Shown: positions 10,146 through 21,210 of the stretch, one piece after another
Layout of the letters: each line of letters starts with the position of its first letter
Position numbering within the stretch: the first letter of the stretch is position 1
Assembly (NCBI GenBank): GCA_029449245.1
Contig: JANATF010000006.1
Coordinates: forward strand, 1,116,001-1,180,000
DNA length: 64,000 bases
Reading direction: 5' to 3'
Source: Mortierella alpina
Lineage: Eukaryota; Mortierellomycota; Mortierellomycetes; Mortierellales; Mortierellaceae
Notes under the pieces: model-generated
The model's input: only the letters and a program-made list of their open reading frames with translations
The model's database searches: none
Told to the model about the DNA's origin: nothing
Program-made: the position numbers and the translations under genes

Positions 10146-11223
10146 ATGTACGCATGCGGACGAGCAGCCTGCACATGACCGTGGAGATTCAACAAGCGAC
10201 TGCAGAACTGACCCTTTGCTCTTTTTCAATGGACCGTCATCTAGGTCAGAATACTGGAAATCCAACGCAAAGTTCTTTTGTCGCTTCTGCAAGATCTACA
10301 TCACCGACAATAAAAGTGTAAGCAGCAAAGGAGGTGCACTCGGATCGCCACTGTGATTGATACCCAGCAACAAAAAAAAAAAAACTAACGTGTACTAACT
10401 GGCTGCGCGCTCTAATGGAATTTCCATGATAGACGAGGAATATCCATGATTCTGGAGTGAAGCACAAGGAGAACGTAGAGCGCTTCTTGCGCGAGCAGAA
10501 CCAGCGCAGCAAAGACAAGGATGCCGAGAAGGCCAGGACGGACAAGCAGATGGAGGCCATTGAGAAGGTAAGGCTTTGCGGATTATACAGCTATGGAATG
10601 ATGAATCTTTCTCATTCGATAGTACTTCTAAACGAATCGTACTTCTTTTTCGAGGCTAGGCCGCAATGAAGCAGTATCAATTGGATGTGGAGGCAGGACT
10701 TGTGCAGCCTTCTGCTTCAACACCAGCCTTGCCATCAAAAGTAGAAATACCAGTTCCAGCTCCAGCGCCAGCAGCAAAGAAGCAGGATGATTTAGATAAA
10801 GAATCGTCCGAGAGCAAGGTGGACGACAATAAGGGTACGGGCTCTAATTCTGTGCCGGTTGCAGTTCCAGTAGACAAAGCGACATCAGACAAACCAAAGG
10901 ACGAGACTGTTGGTCAGCCTGGAGAGTGGCAGACCGTCGAGGCGCCTACTCGTTCACATAGTTCGACCACACAGGGGCGTGAACAAGGGAATCGCGGTGG
11001 CCTACAGAAAGGTGAAGGCGAAGGCCACTATGTTGTCGGCGCTGACGATGATGACGACGAGGTGGACCCGGAGGATCTACGGGGGTTCAAGATTGTAGAG
11101 AAGACGTATCCGGTGGAAGACGATCGGGGTGGAAATGGGGACGAGGAGAATGCTGGCGCCGCTGTCTTCAAGAAGAGGAAAGGTGGTGCAAGCAAACCTA
11201 GGAACATCCGGCGTAAGCTGTAA
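10146..11223 (+). CDS. WBP4 (FBP21)-like spliceosomal zinc-finger protein
   Basis: Proposed exons: 10146-10147 (the AT of the start codon), 10245-10317, 10433-10567 and 10660-11223, giving 257 residues. The start codon is split by the first intron (AT|G), which restores MSEYWKSNAKFFCRFCKIYITDNKS. Cys13, Cys16, His30 and His36 form a matrin/U1-type zinc finger. VKHKENVERFLREQ and AAMKQYQLDVEAG follow, as in WBP4. The C-terminus EVDPEDLRGFKIVEK ... AVFKKRKGGASKPRNIRRKL matches the conserved WBP4 tail (FKKRK...RNxR). Human WBP4 acts in the spliceosomal B complex and has two WW domains in the middle; none is visible here, where the centre is Pro/Ala/Asp-rich with a GEWQTVE motif. Confidence 0.85.
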
Positions 11224-11403
11224 TGCTGAATGAATAGCAGTCCCTTCCTGTACGCCTCTGACACAGCTTGAAAAAAAAGGACCATCCAGACGTTCTTCTC
11301 TTGTCATTCGCCCTTCGACTCTCTTGTAATCAGAACCTCACTCTTCCACTCGCACAAAAGCATACACACAAATACTCCTTGTCCAGCACAGCGGCAGTTG
11401 CAG

Positions 11404-13672
11404 ATGGATGACTTTTACCAGTTCATGAGCCCGCTTGAGGGCGCAAACAACAATGCAAGCGACAGACCTAGCACTCGACCACAGCCGGAGGACGCTGCTG
11501 CTGCGACAGCAGGCGAGGCTTCCGGCTCCGACACGACATCTACCTCATCTGCAGCCTCAAGAGCCTCCTGGTCCGCCTGGGGTGCCTCCTTCAACAAGCT
11601 GATTGAACGCGGCAAGAAGGACATGAACGAGTTTGTGGATGTCACGCGCAAGGACTTGTCCGAGCTCGTGCACACTGTTCAGCAGGAGCGCACGACAGCT
11701 CTCGAGTCTCTGACTAAAAAAGTCGAGGACCTCAAGACAACCTTACCACCGCTGCCTGCGTCCGTCAACACCGCCTCAGCCGACATCTTAGGACGGGTGT
11801 CACATGTGGTAGAGGGAATTAAACAGGAGATCACAGAGGCTGCTACGGGAGTGTCGTCTCAGGCTACCACTACACCCACAGCTGAGACAACAACATCGGA
11901 GAAAGGAGACCCTGAACTCAGGGACAAGGACAAGGACAGTGGCGAGGAAAAGGACGCCGAAGGCGTTATCAAGCAGACAGGGGGGGAGGAAAACATCTCG
12001 GCAGCTACCCCAGCGGATGCGGCTCAAGTAACATCGGAGTCAACTGCCACACGTTCCACGCGAGCCGAGAAAACCGCGTCTATCAGTCTCGCCAGCACCG
12101 CCAGTCTTTTTACTGCAGGGGCTGCAACGTTGACGCAGACCTTGAGCTCCAGTACAAAGGACATCAGTTCGTCAGCAAACCAACTTTTCAAGACACTGCC
12201 CGCAGTCGCTGAGAAACACTTGGGCGAGGCAGACCAATTTTTGAAGAGCACCACCGAGTCCCTGAAATCGAACGGACAGCTGGCGGAGCAATATGTCAAC
12301 AAGTTTGGTGCAGGTATGGCCAACTTCCTGAACAGCGCCGTTGTTATCTCCCCACCCGAAGAGAAGGAAATCGTAGCTCGGAAGAAGATGCAGTAAGGAA
12401 TGCCTTGCCTTTTCGCCCAATGTTATGATTTCGCGGTACTCTCAGTCTGCATTCCATCTAGATAACTTATCCAATACCCATGTCTTTGTTTGCAGCTTTG
12501 ACCGCAAGGCGGCCATGCTCGAGAAGCTGCGTATGGATCCTGCCACCTACACAGTTGATCCTATGACGACCATTTCAGACAACGATGTCGTAGGATTGGA
12601 GCGATACAAATATTTTTTGCAAACATTTAACATGGCCGAGTACCAGCAGAGGATCTCGCGACTGCTCAATGAATTCCCTGAACTGAAGGCACTCATGAAC
12701 AAACTCGGTATGTGCATTCACGACTTTACTAACAATTTGACGCGTTGCCACTATTACGCCGTATCCAATGATAACGTAACTCACCAAAAAAAAAAAAAAA
12801 AAATAGTTCCAGTAGACGTTGCTGATGAAGAGTTGTTCTGGCTCCGATACCATTTCCGACTCTTCGAAATCGAGGAGGAAGAGAAGAGACGACAGAGGCT
12901 TGTGCAAGGTACGAGAATACTACTTGATAGGTCTGAATCACTCATCCTAGATAAGGTTTTAACCAAATGTCTGTGTTCAACAGAGGCTGGGGCCGATCTT
13001 GCTGAAGATTTCACCTGGGATGACAATGACGACGAGGACGAGGGCAAGGATGAGGAGGGCGAGGGCTCAGGAGGGCAGGGAAGTATAACGCCTAAAGCGG
13101 ACAAGAGAACCGCCGACTCGGTGACGCCTAGGGCTAGTCAGATCTTGCTTAAGGACGATTCTTTCCAAGTCAGGCGTGAACCATTGACGGCTGAGGCATT
13201 GGCTTCCTCGCTATCGGCTCTGCCTATTCCAGATGAGTCGACAACGGCAGTCTCGGATCAAGCGAACGCTAAGGCAGAGTCTGATGACGAATGGGGTTCA
13301 GAGTCCTTACGATCAGCATCATCGCCGTCTGCAAAGTCTTTCTCGGCCAAATCGTCGGCAGGGTCACAGAGCAAGAGTCCCACCACCAACCTGAGCTCGA
13401 CCAGGACGAGCGAGGATGCGTACGAGGTTGTGGATGGTGTTGCGACGCCTGTCAGAGTGCCTCTTGCCAATGTCCTGTCGCTGTCCTCCGAGGCGGGATC
13501 GCCTGCGGTTGAGCGGTCTGTGCCACAGCAACAGGGTGCCAAAGTATGTTGTCTTGTCTTGTGTCGAACACCTGGATACGATGAGATGCTTGTTTTTTTA
13601 AGTTACTAACCATTTTCTACCATTTGCTCTTTTATGAAACAGGAGGAAGACGACTGGAGCGACTGGGAGTAA
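11404..13672 (+). CDS. BSD-domain protein (BSDC1-like)
   Basis: Proposed exons: 11404-12392, 12496-12707, 12807-12908, 12984-13543 and 13643-13672, giving 630 residues. The N-terminal half is a Ser/Thr/Ala-rich, helix-prone region (FNKLIERGKKDMNEFVDVTRKDLSELVHTVQQ). The BSD domain spans roughly residues 365-425 and contains AEYQQRISRLLNEFPELKALMNKLVP and EELFWLRYHFRLFEIEEEEKRR, with the family's FW pair (F-W in EELFWLRYHF). The tail is acidic and Ser-rich and ends EEDDWSDWE, a typical BSDC1/DOS2-like acidic-Trp terminus. The cellular role of BSDC1-type proteins is poorly defined. The third intron acceptor follows a long A-run (about 12786-12803). Confidence 0.83.
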
Positions 13673-14045
13673 GAGTAACGCGACAAGATCGCCTCTTTGC
13701 GACAGCGATCTCCCTCATGTACAAAAATAAAAAATGCCTGCACGGACGCCTTCTATAGCGGCGGCCACAAATCTATTTTCTGACAGACTGATCAGGCAAT
13801 CGGGCGTTTCATTGGCTTTTCCTTTTTTTTTTTTTTTTACTCAATTTGCGCCCTCGGCTCGATTCTGCCCTCTTTTCTGTACACTCTGTCCCACCTCCCA
13901 CCTCCCTCCTCACACCTCGCACCTGCTCTTGCATCCCTGCCACCACCTGCTCCATCTCACTCTGCTCGGCAGGTCGCATACCTCTTGATCATCCGCTCTG
14001 TCTAGGGAAGCTGATCCATCCGGGTGCTGATCATCACTACCAACA
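13673..14045. other. Intergenic, upstream of mannosyltransferase gene
   Basis: 373 bp holding the 3' end of the BSD-domain gene, a T-run near 13824-13838 and a C/T-rich leader (about 13870-13980) before the next start codon. Such pyrimidine-rich leaders are common upstream of highly expressed fungal genes. No ORF is supported. Confidence 0.4.
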
Positions 14046-15830
14046 ATGCAGCTCCTGAAAGTTGTCTCGCCCCTGCGCAGGACCCAGTCTCTACGCATCC
14101 TGGCCATCCTCGTCATATTCTTCATCCTTGCATCCGTCTCCCGCTACCAGGGCTCATACGAGTTCTCCATCGACGAGGACGGCCAGGTCCAGTCCGTGCC
14201 TTCAGACGTCACGGAGCACGACATCTACTTTACGCATCACATCGCCACCTTCAACCCAAAAGATCTTCGGCCCTGGACTAAAGGCGACACAGCCGCGCTC
14301 AGAACGCCAGAGGGACAAGAGATTGTCGAATATCTAACAGCATCGAGTTTCCAGGCACCGTCACCCGAGAATAACCATGGTACCACCGTCCTCAGGAACA
14401 ACCATTTCCTGATCCTCACCAAGCGCCTTCGGGTTTACAGAGCGCTGTGGCACTCACTCAAGGGCTACTACGATCAATTGGTCAAGGAGGACAGACAGGA
14501 CCAGCTGTTTATTGCTCCGCCAACAGAGATTGCACCTGCTGTTGCGCTTCTCCAGCGACTGGAACAGGCCACCTTTCCCTGGATCTTGAACCACTACAAT
14601 AGCAGTTACGATCTCTACAGGAGCTACAGCAGGAGCAAGGAAGGTGGCCGAGGAATCATCATGTGCGTCGGCGACCACCACACCAAATATGCACGACCCG
14701 CACTGAAAGCACTGCGGGAGGTTGTCAAGTCCAAGCTGCCAGTCGAGATCTATTACAATGGTCAGTATGACCTCTCGGTCGAGAATCGAGCCTGGTTTGA
14801 GCGGTTTGAAAACGTCAGGACGATCGATATCACGACTTTACTCGACAACAACTTGCTTCAGCTGAGCGGATGGGCCGTCAAACCATTTGCTCTCCTGGTT
14901 TCCCGGTTCAGCGAGGCCATCCTTATGGACTCGGATGCCTACTTTTTGGAAGATCCGGCCCTGATGTTTGAGGACGACGGTTACAAAGAGGTGGGAACCG
15001 TCTACTTTTATGACAGGACCCTCTTCCCCGGCTATGGAGGCGACGAGAAGGCATGGTTAGAGTCCTTCTTGCCCAGTATGTCCAACCACCCCAGCAAGAC
15101 ACGATGGTTTAATCGCAAGGGCTCCCACGAAATGGAATCGGGTGTCGTTGTTTTTGATAAGCGGAGGCATTTGCTGGGACTGTTGGCGATCTGCAAGATG
15201 AATGATCGTCATGAGCGCGAGCAGGTCACCTACATCAAGTCATGGGGCGACAAGGAGACTTTCTGGATTGGACTTGAGATGATCCAGGAACAATATTCCT
15301 TCGTTCGGTACAGAGGTGGTGTTATCGGCAACGTGGGTGATGCGATCCCTTATAAGGAGGTCTTGCCTCAGGATGAAATTGAGCGCTATAACCAAGGGGA
15401 TGCTCCTCTCGTAGCCACCAACCCGATTGACCCAAAGACAAAGGTCCAGACGCATCGCAAATACGCAAACATGGACCGCGTCTGCGGAAACCAGCTTCAT
15501 TTCGACCAGCGAGGACAACCCTTCTGGTGGAACTCTGGCGTGGTGCGGGACAAATTCACAGTTGGATCGCCCTATTTGAAGTACACTGCATACATGAAGG
15601 ACGAAGATGGCATCTGGGACTTTCCAAGTTCGTGCCTGGTGCAGAAAAATCCCGGAGCGATCATGGAAGTCGATTGGGAGCAACGCAAAGTCGCCTTTGA
15701 CATCTTGAGGGCAGATCGGGACGTCGCTGTGGAGTACAATAACCCGGGTTACAAGGAAATTTTGGAGATTCCTCGACTAATCAGAACCGAGGGTGCCAAG
15801 GGTGGCAAAGGCAACAGTGAAGCCGTCTAG
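14046..15830 (+). CDS. MNN1-type alpha-1,3-mannosyltransferase (GT71)
   Basis: Single-exon ORF of 594 residues. It is predicted to be a type II Golgi membrane protein: a short basic cytoplasmic end (MQLLKVVSPLRRTQSLR), one membrane anchor (ILAILVIFFILASV, about residues 18-32), then a lumenal catalytic domain. GRGIIMCVGDHHTKYARPALKALR, KLPVEIYYNG and FSEAILMDSDAYFLEDP (about residues 288-304) match GT71. The DSD is the DxD-type motif that binds Mn2+/GDP-mannose. TRWFNRKGSHEMESGVVVFDKRRH and SWGDKETFWIGLE are further family blocks. The enzyme would transfer alpha-1,3-linked mannose to protein-bound glycans for the cell wall or secreted proteins. The length is in the normal range. Confidence 0.93.
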   Translation: MQLLKVVSPLRRTQSLRILAILVIFFILASVSRYQGSYEFSIDEDGQVQSVPSDVTEHDIYFTHHIATFNPKDLRPWTKGDTAALRTPEGQEIVEYLTASSFQAPSPENNHGTTVLRNNHFLILTKRLRVYRALWHSLKGYYDQLVKEDRQDQLFIAPPTEIAPAVALLQRLEQATFPWILNHYNSSYDLYRSYSRSKEGGRGIIMCVGDHHTKYARPALKALREVVKSKLPVEIYYNGQYDLSVENRAWFERFENVRTIDITTLLDNNLLQLSGWAVKPFALLVSRFSEAILMDSDAYFLEDPALMFEDDGYKEVGTVYFYDRTLFPGYGGDEKAWLESFLPSMSNHPSKTRWFNRKGSHEMESGVVVFDKRRHLLGLLAICKMNDRHEREQVTYIKSWGDKETFWIGLEMIQEQYSFVRYRGGVIGNVGDAIPYKEVLPQDEIERYNQGDAPLVATNPIDPKTKVQTHRKYANMDRVCGNQLHFDQRGQPFWWNSGVVRDKFTVGSPYLKYTAYMKDEDGIWDFPSSCLVQKNPGAIMEVDWEQRKVAFDILRADRDVAVEYNNPGYKEILEIPRLIRTEGAKGGKGNSEAV

Positions 15831-16037
15831 AAACAATCCACACCCGCATCTCCAACTTCCTCCTTCATGCACCCAATTTAGATATACCTTCACTTCCCCA
15901 TCCTACTGTCATTTGCACTCGCGTAAAGCCCGAATTGTACACAAATAGATTTTACTTTTGCTTTTGCTCAAGGTTTATATGGTTGAATGGGTAGAGTTGC
16001 GCGCTTCTCAATGTCGTTGCAATAACCGTTCGTGCCT

Positions 16038-16973
16038 TCATTGTCTCGTCCAGCATTTACTAATTACACGGTACGAGTACCCATCGCCTTTGCCACAAGG
16101 TGTTGGCATCACCATCACGATAGCAATAGCAATCATGTCAACACCATCCACTTTGAAAATCAAAGATGAACCTAGGTTGGGATGGGTGATAGTACACTGA
16201 GAGCAAAAAATAAAAGGCAACCCCAGAACAGTAGACGACGTACATTGAGAGGTGACAGTGCCCACTGCAGGTTCAAGACTCTCTCTAGCTGTTTGCAAAA
16301 CTGGTTGTGAGCACGCTCAGCAAAGCGCCTTCGTATCATGTTCTCACTGCGGAGAAGTCGTTGGAAGGATTAGTTGTAAATATGCAAAATGTATTGTGCC
16401 ATTCTCGAAGTTTACATATCATTAAGTTCCAGCAGGCCCTGGATGTTGTAGAAGGCGCTTAGACGCTGTCGAGAGTACTCCCGGTCTTGAGAGATTTTGT
16501 CGGTGGCAAGCTTCTTCAATTTGCATCTAGACAAGACGAGATCGTGGCGTAGTGTACGACAGATGGCTGGAATCGATACAGTCCTCAAATCCTCAAATGT
16601 CTCTCGAATAGCCTCCTGAAGGTCTTCCAAGATAATGCAAGGGTGCTCTTGGACATAGTCGAGGACAAACTCCTGAACTTCTCTGCGCCACCCAGGCTTT
16701 TTCAACTTTACTTCATCGGTGTAGACAGCGCCTGTGCGATTGAACAAAGCTGAGTTCATATTTTCGCATTGTTAAAATCGGCAGGGCCAAAACTGTCAGA
16801 AGTCGTTTTGTGTTACCAAATGCTTGTCAGTTGAGTTTGTGAAGTAGCTTACCAGTCCAATTCTTGACGCTTGTGGGAGAGACATCCAGCTGTTCCGCCA
16901 CTTCTTTCTCGTCAAGGCCCATGAAGCTGTAGAGAACGACTGCGCGCCATCGCAGTCTTTCCGGGTAGGTCAT
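16038..16973 (-). pseudogene. Tc1-type transposase helix-turn-helix gene lacking the DDE domain
   Basis: Proposed exons: 16973-16853, 16749-16416, 16346-16244 and 16196-16038, giving 238 residues. The start MTYPERLRWRAVVLYSFMGLDEKEVAEQLDVSPTSVKNWTALFNRTG is a homeodomain-like HTH. It is followed by the second HTH of Tc1/mariner-type transposases (LDYVQEHPCIILEDLQEAIRETF ... SIPAICRTLRHDLVLSRCKLKKLA). The usual DDE catalytic domain, which should follow, is replaced by about 85 residues with no DDE motifs (RRRFAERAHNQFCKQLERVL and a short C-terminal end). The remnant is therefore catalytically dead, but frames stay open through three plausible introns, so recruitment as a DNA-binding protein cannot be excluded. 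The third intron is only 47 nt, a weak point of the model. The gene lies about 170 bp beyond the 3' end of the NRPS. Confidence 0.5.
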
Positions 16974-17145
16974 TTAAGTTGAAGAAGCAAGATGCAAGGT
17001 GGAAGAAATCAAATTGGAACGTTTTTCCAGTCCCTTAGACCCCCACTTGTTTAAAATTCGCTATTGCGAAAACAGCTGGTTCGAAATGATTTATCTCTGG
17101 TTTTCTTTAAATGAAAAGCACAAGAATTCTATCTGGCACTAACTT

Positions 17146-20100
17146 TCATCGCATCAGCTCTTCGATCCTCGTCGCGACAGTGCTTCCTACGAACCCAATA
17201 TGCTCTGGCTTATCCATCTCCATGTGCGTGCATTCAACATCATGCACCTCAATCTCTCCCAGTGTGAAGGGTCTCCAGCTCTCGGGGTCAATGGCAGCGG
17301 AATGCTCGTCCTGCTGGACAGTTGCCTTGAAATACAGAATATCGCCGCTGTAGACAGAAGGCGTAAAAATCTTGACCAGGTCCAAGTTGTTGGAGCTGAT
17401 GGGCATCGCCTTCTGCCACAGTGTCGAGCCTTCCTCCATCGAGTCGTTGTCCCCGTAACGCGCCAAATGCTCAATAAATACACCTTCATCTTGATCCTCG
17501 ATCGAATCAATGACAATGTCGTTCTCCGCTAGGACCGAGTAATCTCCAAGAGAGTCCATGATGGCTAACAAAGGCACATTTTCGCCCTGTCTCTCGAGCT
17601 CCGAAGCCATGCAGTGAGCAATATTTCCTCCGATGCACCAGCCCAGTAGGTGATAAGGCCCATGAGGTTGGATCTTGCGAATCTGCTCAATGTAATCCAG
17701 TGCCATCTCCTCGATCGATCCTGCCATCGAAGCCTTGCCGTCAAGTCCACGCGCCTGGAGACCATACAATGGCTGGTCGGGATGCAGATGTTTAGCCAAG
17801 CCCATGTAGAGCCAGCTCAGTCCAAGTCCAGAATGAATGCAGAACAGAGGAGATCGGCTGCCCTGAGTCTTGAGCGGGAGCAACACCCCATATTCATCGA
17901 CTTGGCTGCCGGCACCTTGCGATAGTTTCTGGGTCAGCTCAGCAATCGTAGGAGCTGTAAAAAGTGACTGCAGCTTCAACTCGATTCCAAGACGGGATCG
18001 GACAGTACCAATCATCCTCACTGCCAAAAGAGAGTGTCCACCGAACATGAAAAAGTTGTCATGGCGTCCTATTCTATCAATCTTGAGAATTTCACTCCAG
18101 ATGGCAGCCATTCCGATTTCGATCTCGCCTTGAGGTGCAACAAATCCCTGAGTAGCAAAGGACGCACTATCGGGCTGAGGGAGCGCCCGACGATCGATCT
18201 TGCCGTTGTTCGTCACCGGTAGTGCATCCAGCCGCACAAAGGCCGAAGGGACCATGTATTCGGGTAAAGTTGCAGACAGATGGTCACGCAGGGTTTGGAC
18301 CAGGTCGTCTTGAGGAAGCGAAACGACATAGGCCACCAAACGCTTGTCGCTGCTGCCATCGCCAATGGCAAGCACCACGACCTCTCGCACTTGAGGGTGT
18401 TCCGCAAGGCGCATCTCAATCTCGCCAAGCTCGATTCGGTAGCCTCGGATCTTGATTTGATCATCGTTACGGCCCATGAACACCAAGTTGCCGTCAGGCG
18501 AGTAACGAACCAGATCACCGGACTTGTACATGCGAGCGCCTTGCTCCTTGGAGTATGGATCTGGCAAGAATCGCTCGGCAGTGAGCTCGGGCCGATTGTG
18601 GTAGCCATTAGCCACACCAGGACCGCCGATGTATAGCTCTCCAGTGACGCCGATAGGAACAGGGTTTCGATGCTGGTCTAAAACATACAGACGAGCGTTG
18701 CAAATGGGACGACCGATCGGCACACGATCCAGCTGACTGAGTTCACTCGTGGCTTCATACGCTGTGGCAATCACGGTCGTTTCTGTGGGACCGTACGTGT
18801 TGAGAAGGCGGACGGGTCCGCCGTGTCGAAGGATCTCCGTGTAAGCCTCAATCAGTCCTTGCTCACCGCCACTGACAAGATACTTGAGCTTTGACAGAGC
18901 AGGGCCGATGACGAATGCATATTGGTGGAAGAGGGCACTGGTTGGCTCTAGCGAAGTGATTTGATGACGGTCAAGAGCATCGGCCAGGCGATGTGGATCC
19001 AGGTAGGTGTCGTTGTCAATGATGACAATTCTAGATCCATGCAGCAAAGGTCCCCAAACGTCTGCTGTGCTTGCATCAAAGGCAGGATTGTTGACAAAGG
19101 CGATGCGATCGTCCGAGTCCAGCTCTTTATAGCGGTGGTTAATCAAAAGACCAGCAATAGCGCGATGGGGCACCAGGACACCTTTGGGAAGTCCAGTTGA
19201 GCCGGATGTGTACATGACATACGCCGTGTCAAGACTGGTGGCCGAAGAGAGCGGAGACCTGGAAACGGGTCCTGAGTTGATCAACAGCAAAAAAAAACAT
19301 TGTTAGCCGGTGATTCTTTCATGCACAGAAAAAAGTAGTGCTGCACGCTTCACACGCTACAGGGTCATATTCCGACATACCTTGTTCGTCCCCGACATTC
19401 TCTTGATCAACACTGAGACGGAGCAGAGGCACCTGAATCTGGCCTGGAATCTTCGTGTTCTCATCGGTGATCAGAAGCTTGGCACCACTGTCGGAGACAA
19501 TATAGACTTGACGATCCACTGGCGCCTTGATGTCAATCGGCACATACGCAGCACCCATTTTGAGGATAGCCAACTGAGCAATGATCAACTCGAAAGAACG
19601 CTCCAGCGAAATGGCAACATGGTCGCCACGTCGAACTCCTAGACTATCGAGCTTTTGGGCAAGCCGAGCAGCGTGGTTGTTCAAAGTGCGGTAGGTCATC
19701 GACGACTCCTCATGCACCACGGCAACGGTGTGTGGAGCCTTTTCGACCTGATCCTCGAACAACTGGTTGATGCACCGTTCACTGGGGTAGGGAGTGCCGG
19801 TCATGTTCCACTTCTGAACAATTAGTTCATGCTCCTCCGTGGGCAAGACAGAAAGTGACTGCAGCGGTTTCTCTGGAGTGAGCTCGAGTGCATGCGCAAG
19901 ATTCTGTAATGCTTGCTGCATGTATCCGCAGATCCTCGAAGGATCGTAAGGCTCCACGACCTGCGTTGTCAATCCAAGAGCTTCTCCAAAGTCCTCTACA
20001 GAAAGTCCAAGAGGGAAATTATCACGCTCATTTCCGCCAATAACCTCCATGCCGGTGTCTGCTCTCGCCTCCTTGACTGGAGCGGCATTGTGTCGGTAGT

Positions 20101-21210
20101 TCAGAATAGCGCTGAAGAGGGGCGTACCCGAAGGCACACTACTGCAACGCTGTGCAAGAGCTAACGATGCATGCTCGTGCTCCAAGAGCGACGCCAGGTC
20201 CGCTTGAACTTTCCGGACAGAATCGATGACGCTGACATCCTCCACATCAACTCGGAGGGGCAAGGTGTTGATGAAAAGTCCCATGGCGCGGTCTGAGCCT
20301 GATCCTCCTTGCATACGTCCAAAGAGAACTGTACCAAAGACCACTTGTTTTTGTCCACTGGTGGCTGCAATCACCTGCGCCCAGGCAAGATGGCACAAAC
20401 TGGCAAGACTCACTCCTAAGCGCTTGGCATAGCCACGGAGCCTGTCGTTCAGATCCTGAGAGAGCATCGTGCGGGCCTGGGTGATGTTGCCACCTTCTCC
20501 GTGAAGGTCTGACAAACCGTAAGGAAGAGATGGGGTGTCGACATCGTGTAACATCTTGCGGAAGAACGTCTCGTGCTCCTCTGCACTGACGCCCAAGCGA
20601 GCCTGTGCTATGAGATTGCGGTACGGCTGCGGGGCTGGGAGGCTATCGGCTCGGCCATGAAGAATCGCGTCGATCTCCTCCTCAACGACGTCCATGGTGG
20701 AGTGATCGCCAACGATATGATGGAGTAACTGAAGTACTATCCACCGTCCATCCGTGTCTTGCGCCATCACGAATCGACACAACGGTGCAGAGTTCAAGTC
20801 GATGCGGTGCTTTCGTGCGTCGTAGCGCTCCCTGAGTTGATCTACAATTAAACCGTCGGCTGGATCCAGTGAATGCTCGGTAATAGACAAGGCGGCCTGG
20901 CGCAAAACAACTTGAGCGGGTGAGCCAACATTCTCCCATACTACAGCGGTACGCAAAATGTCGTGGCGATCAACAATCTTCTGGAAGGCGGTCAGGTAGC
21001 GGTCCACCAAGGCTCTGTTGTCGAATGCCACGCATCCAACAAGCAAATACGGATCGCCTTGGGTAGCCATCATGTGATGGAACAAAATACCATCTTGCAA
21101 CGGCGACAGTCCATAGATGTCCTGAATATTGGCAACGCCTCCCGGCACAAGACTGACGATATGATCAATGTCATCTTGGCTTAGGTCAATTAGAGGCAGC
21201 AAGTCGGGCG
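17146..21210 (-). other. NRPS module 6 and thioesterase: C/E, A6, T6, TE
   Basis: The C/E domain has [11 protein letters not shown] and [13 protein letters not shown]6 by-eye code: DAAEVGTVIK, unusual with Ala at 239 and Glu at 278; substrate unassigned. The terminal thioesterase (about 250 residues) starts [20 protein letters not shown]. Its nucleophile elbow GWCIGG (near 17627-17644) has Cys where most type I thioesterases have Ser. A C-terminal THMEM likely supplies the catalytic His. Confidence 0.75.
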
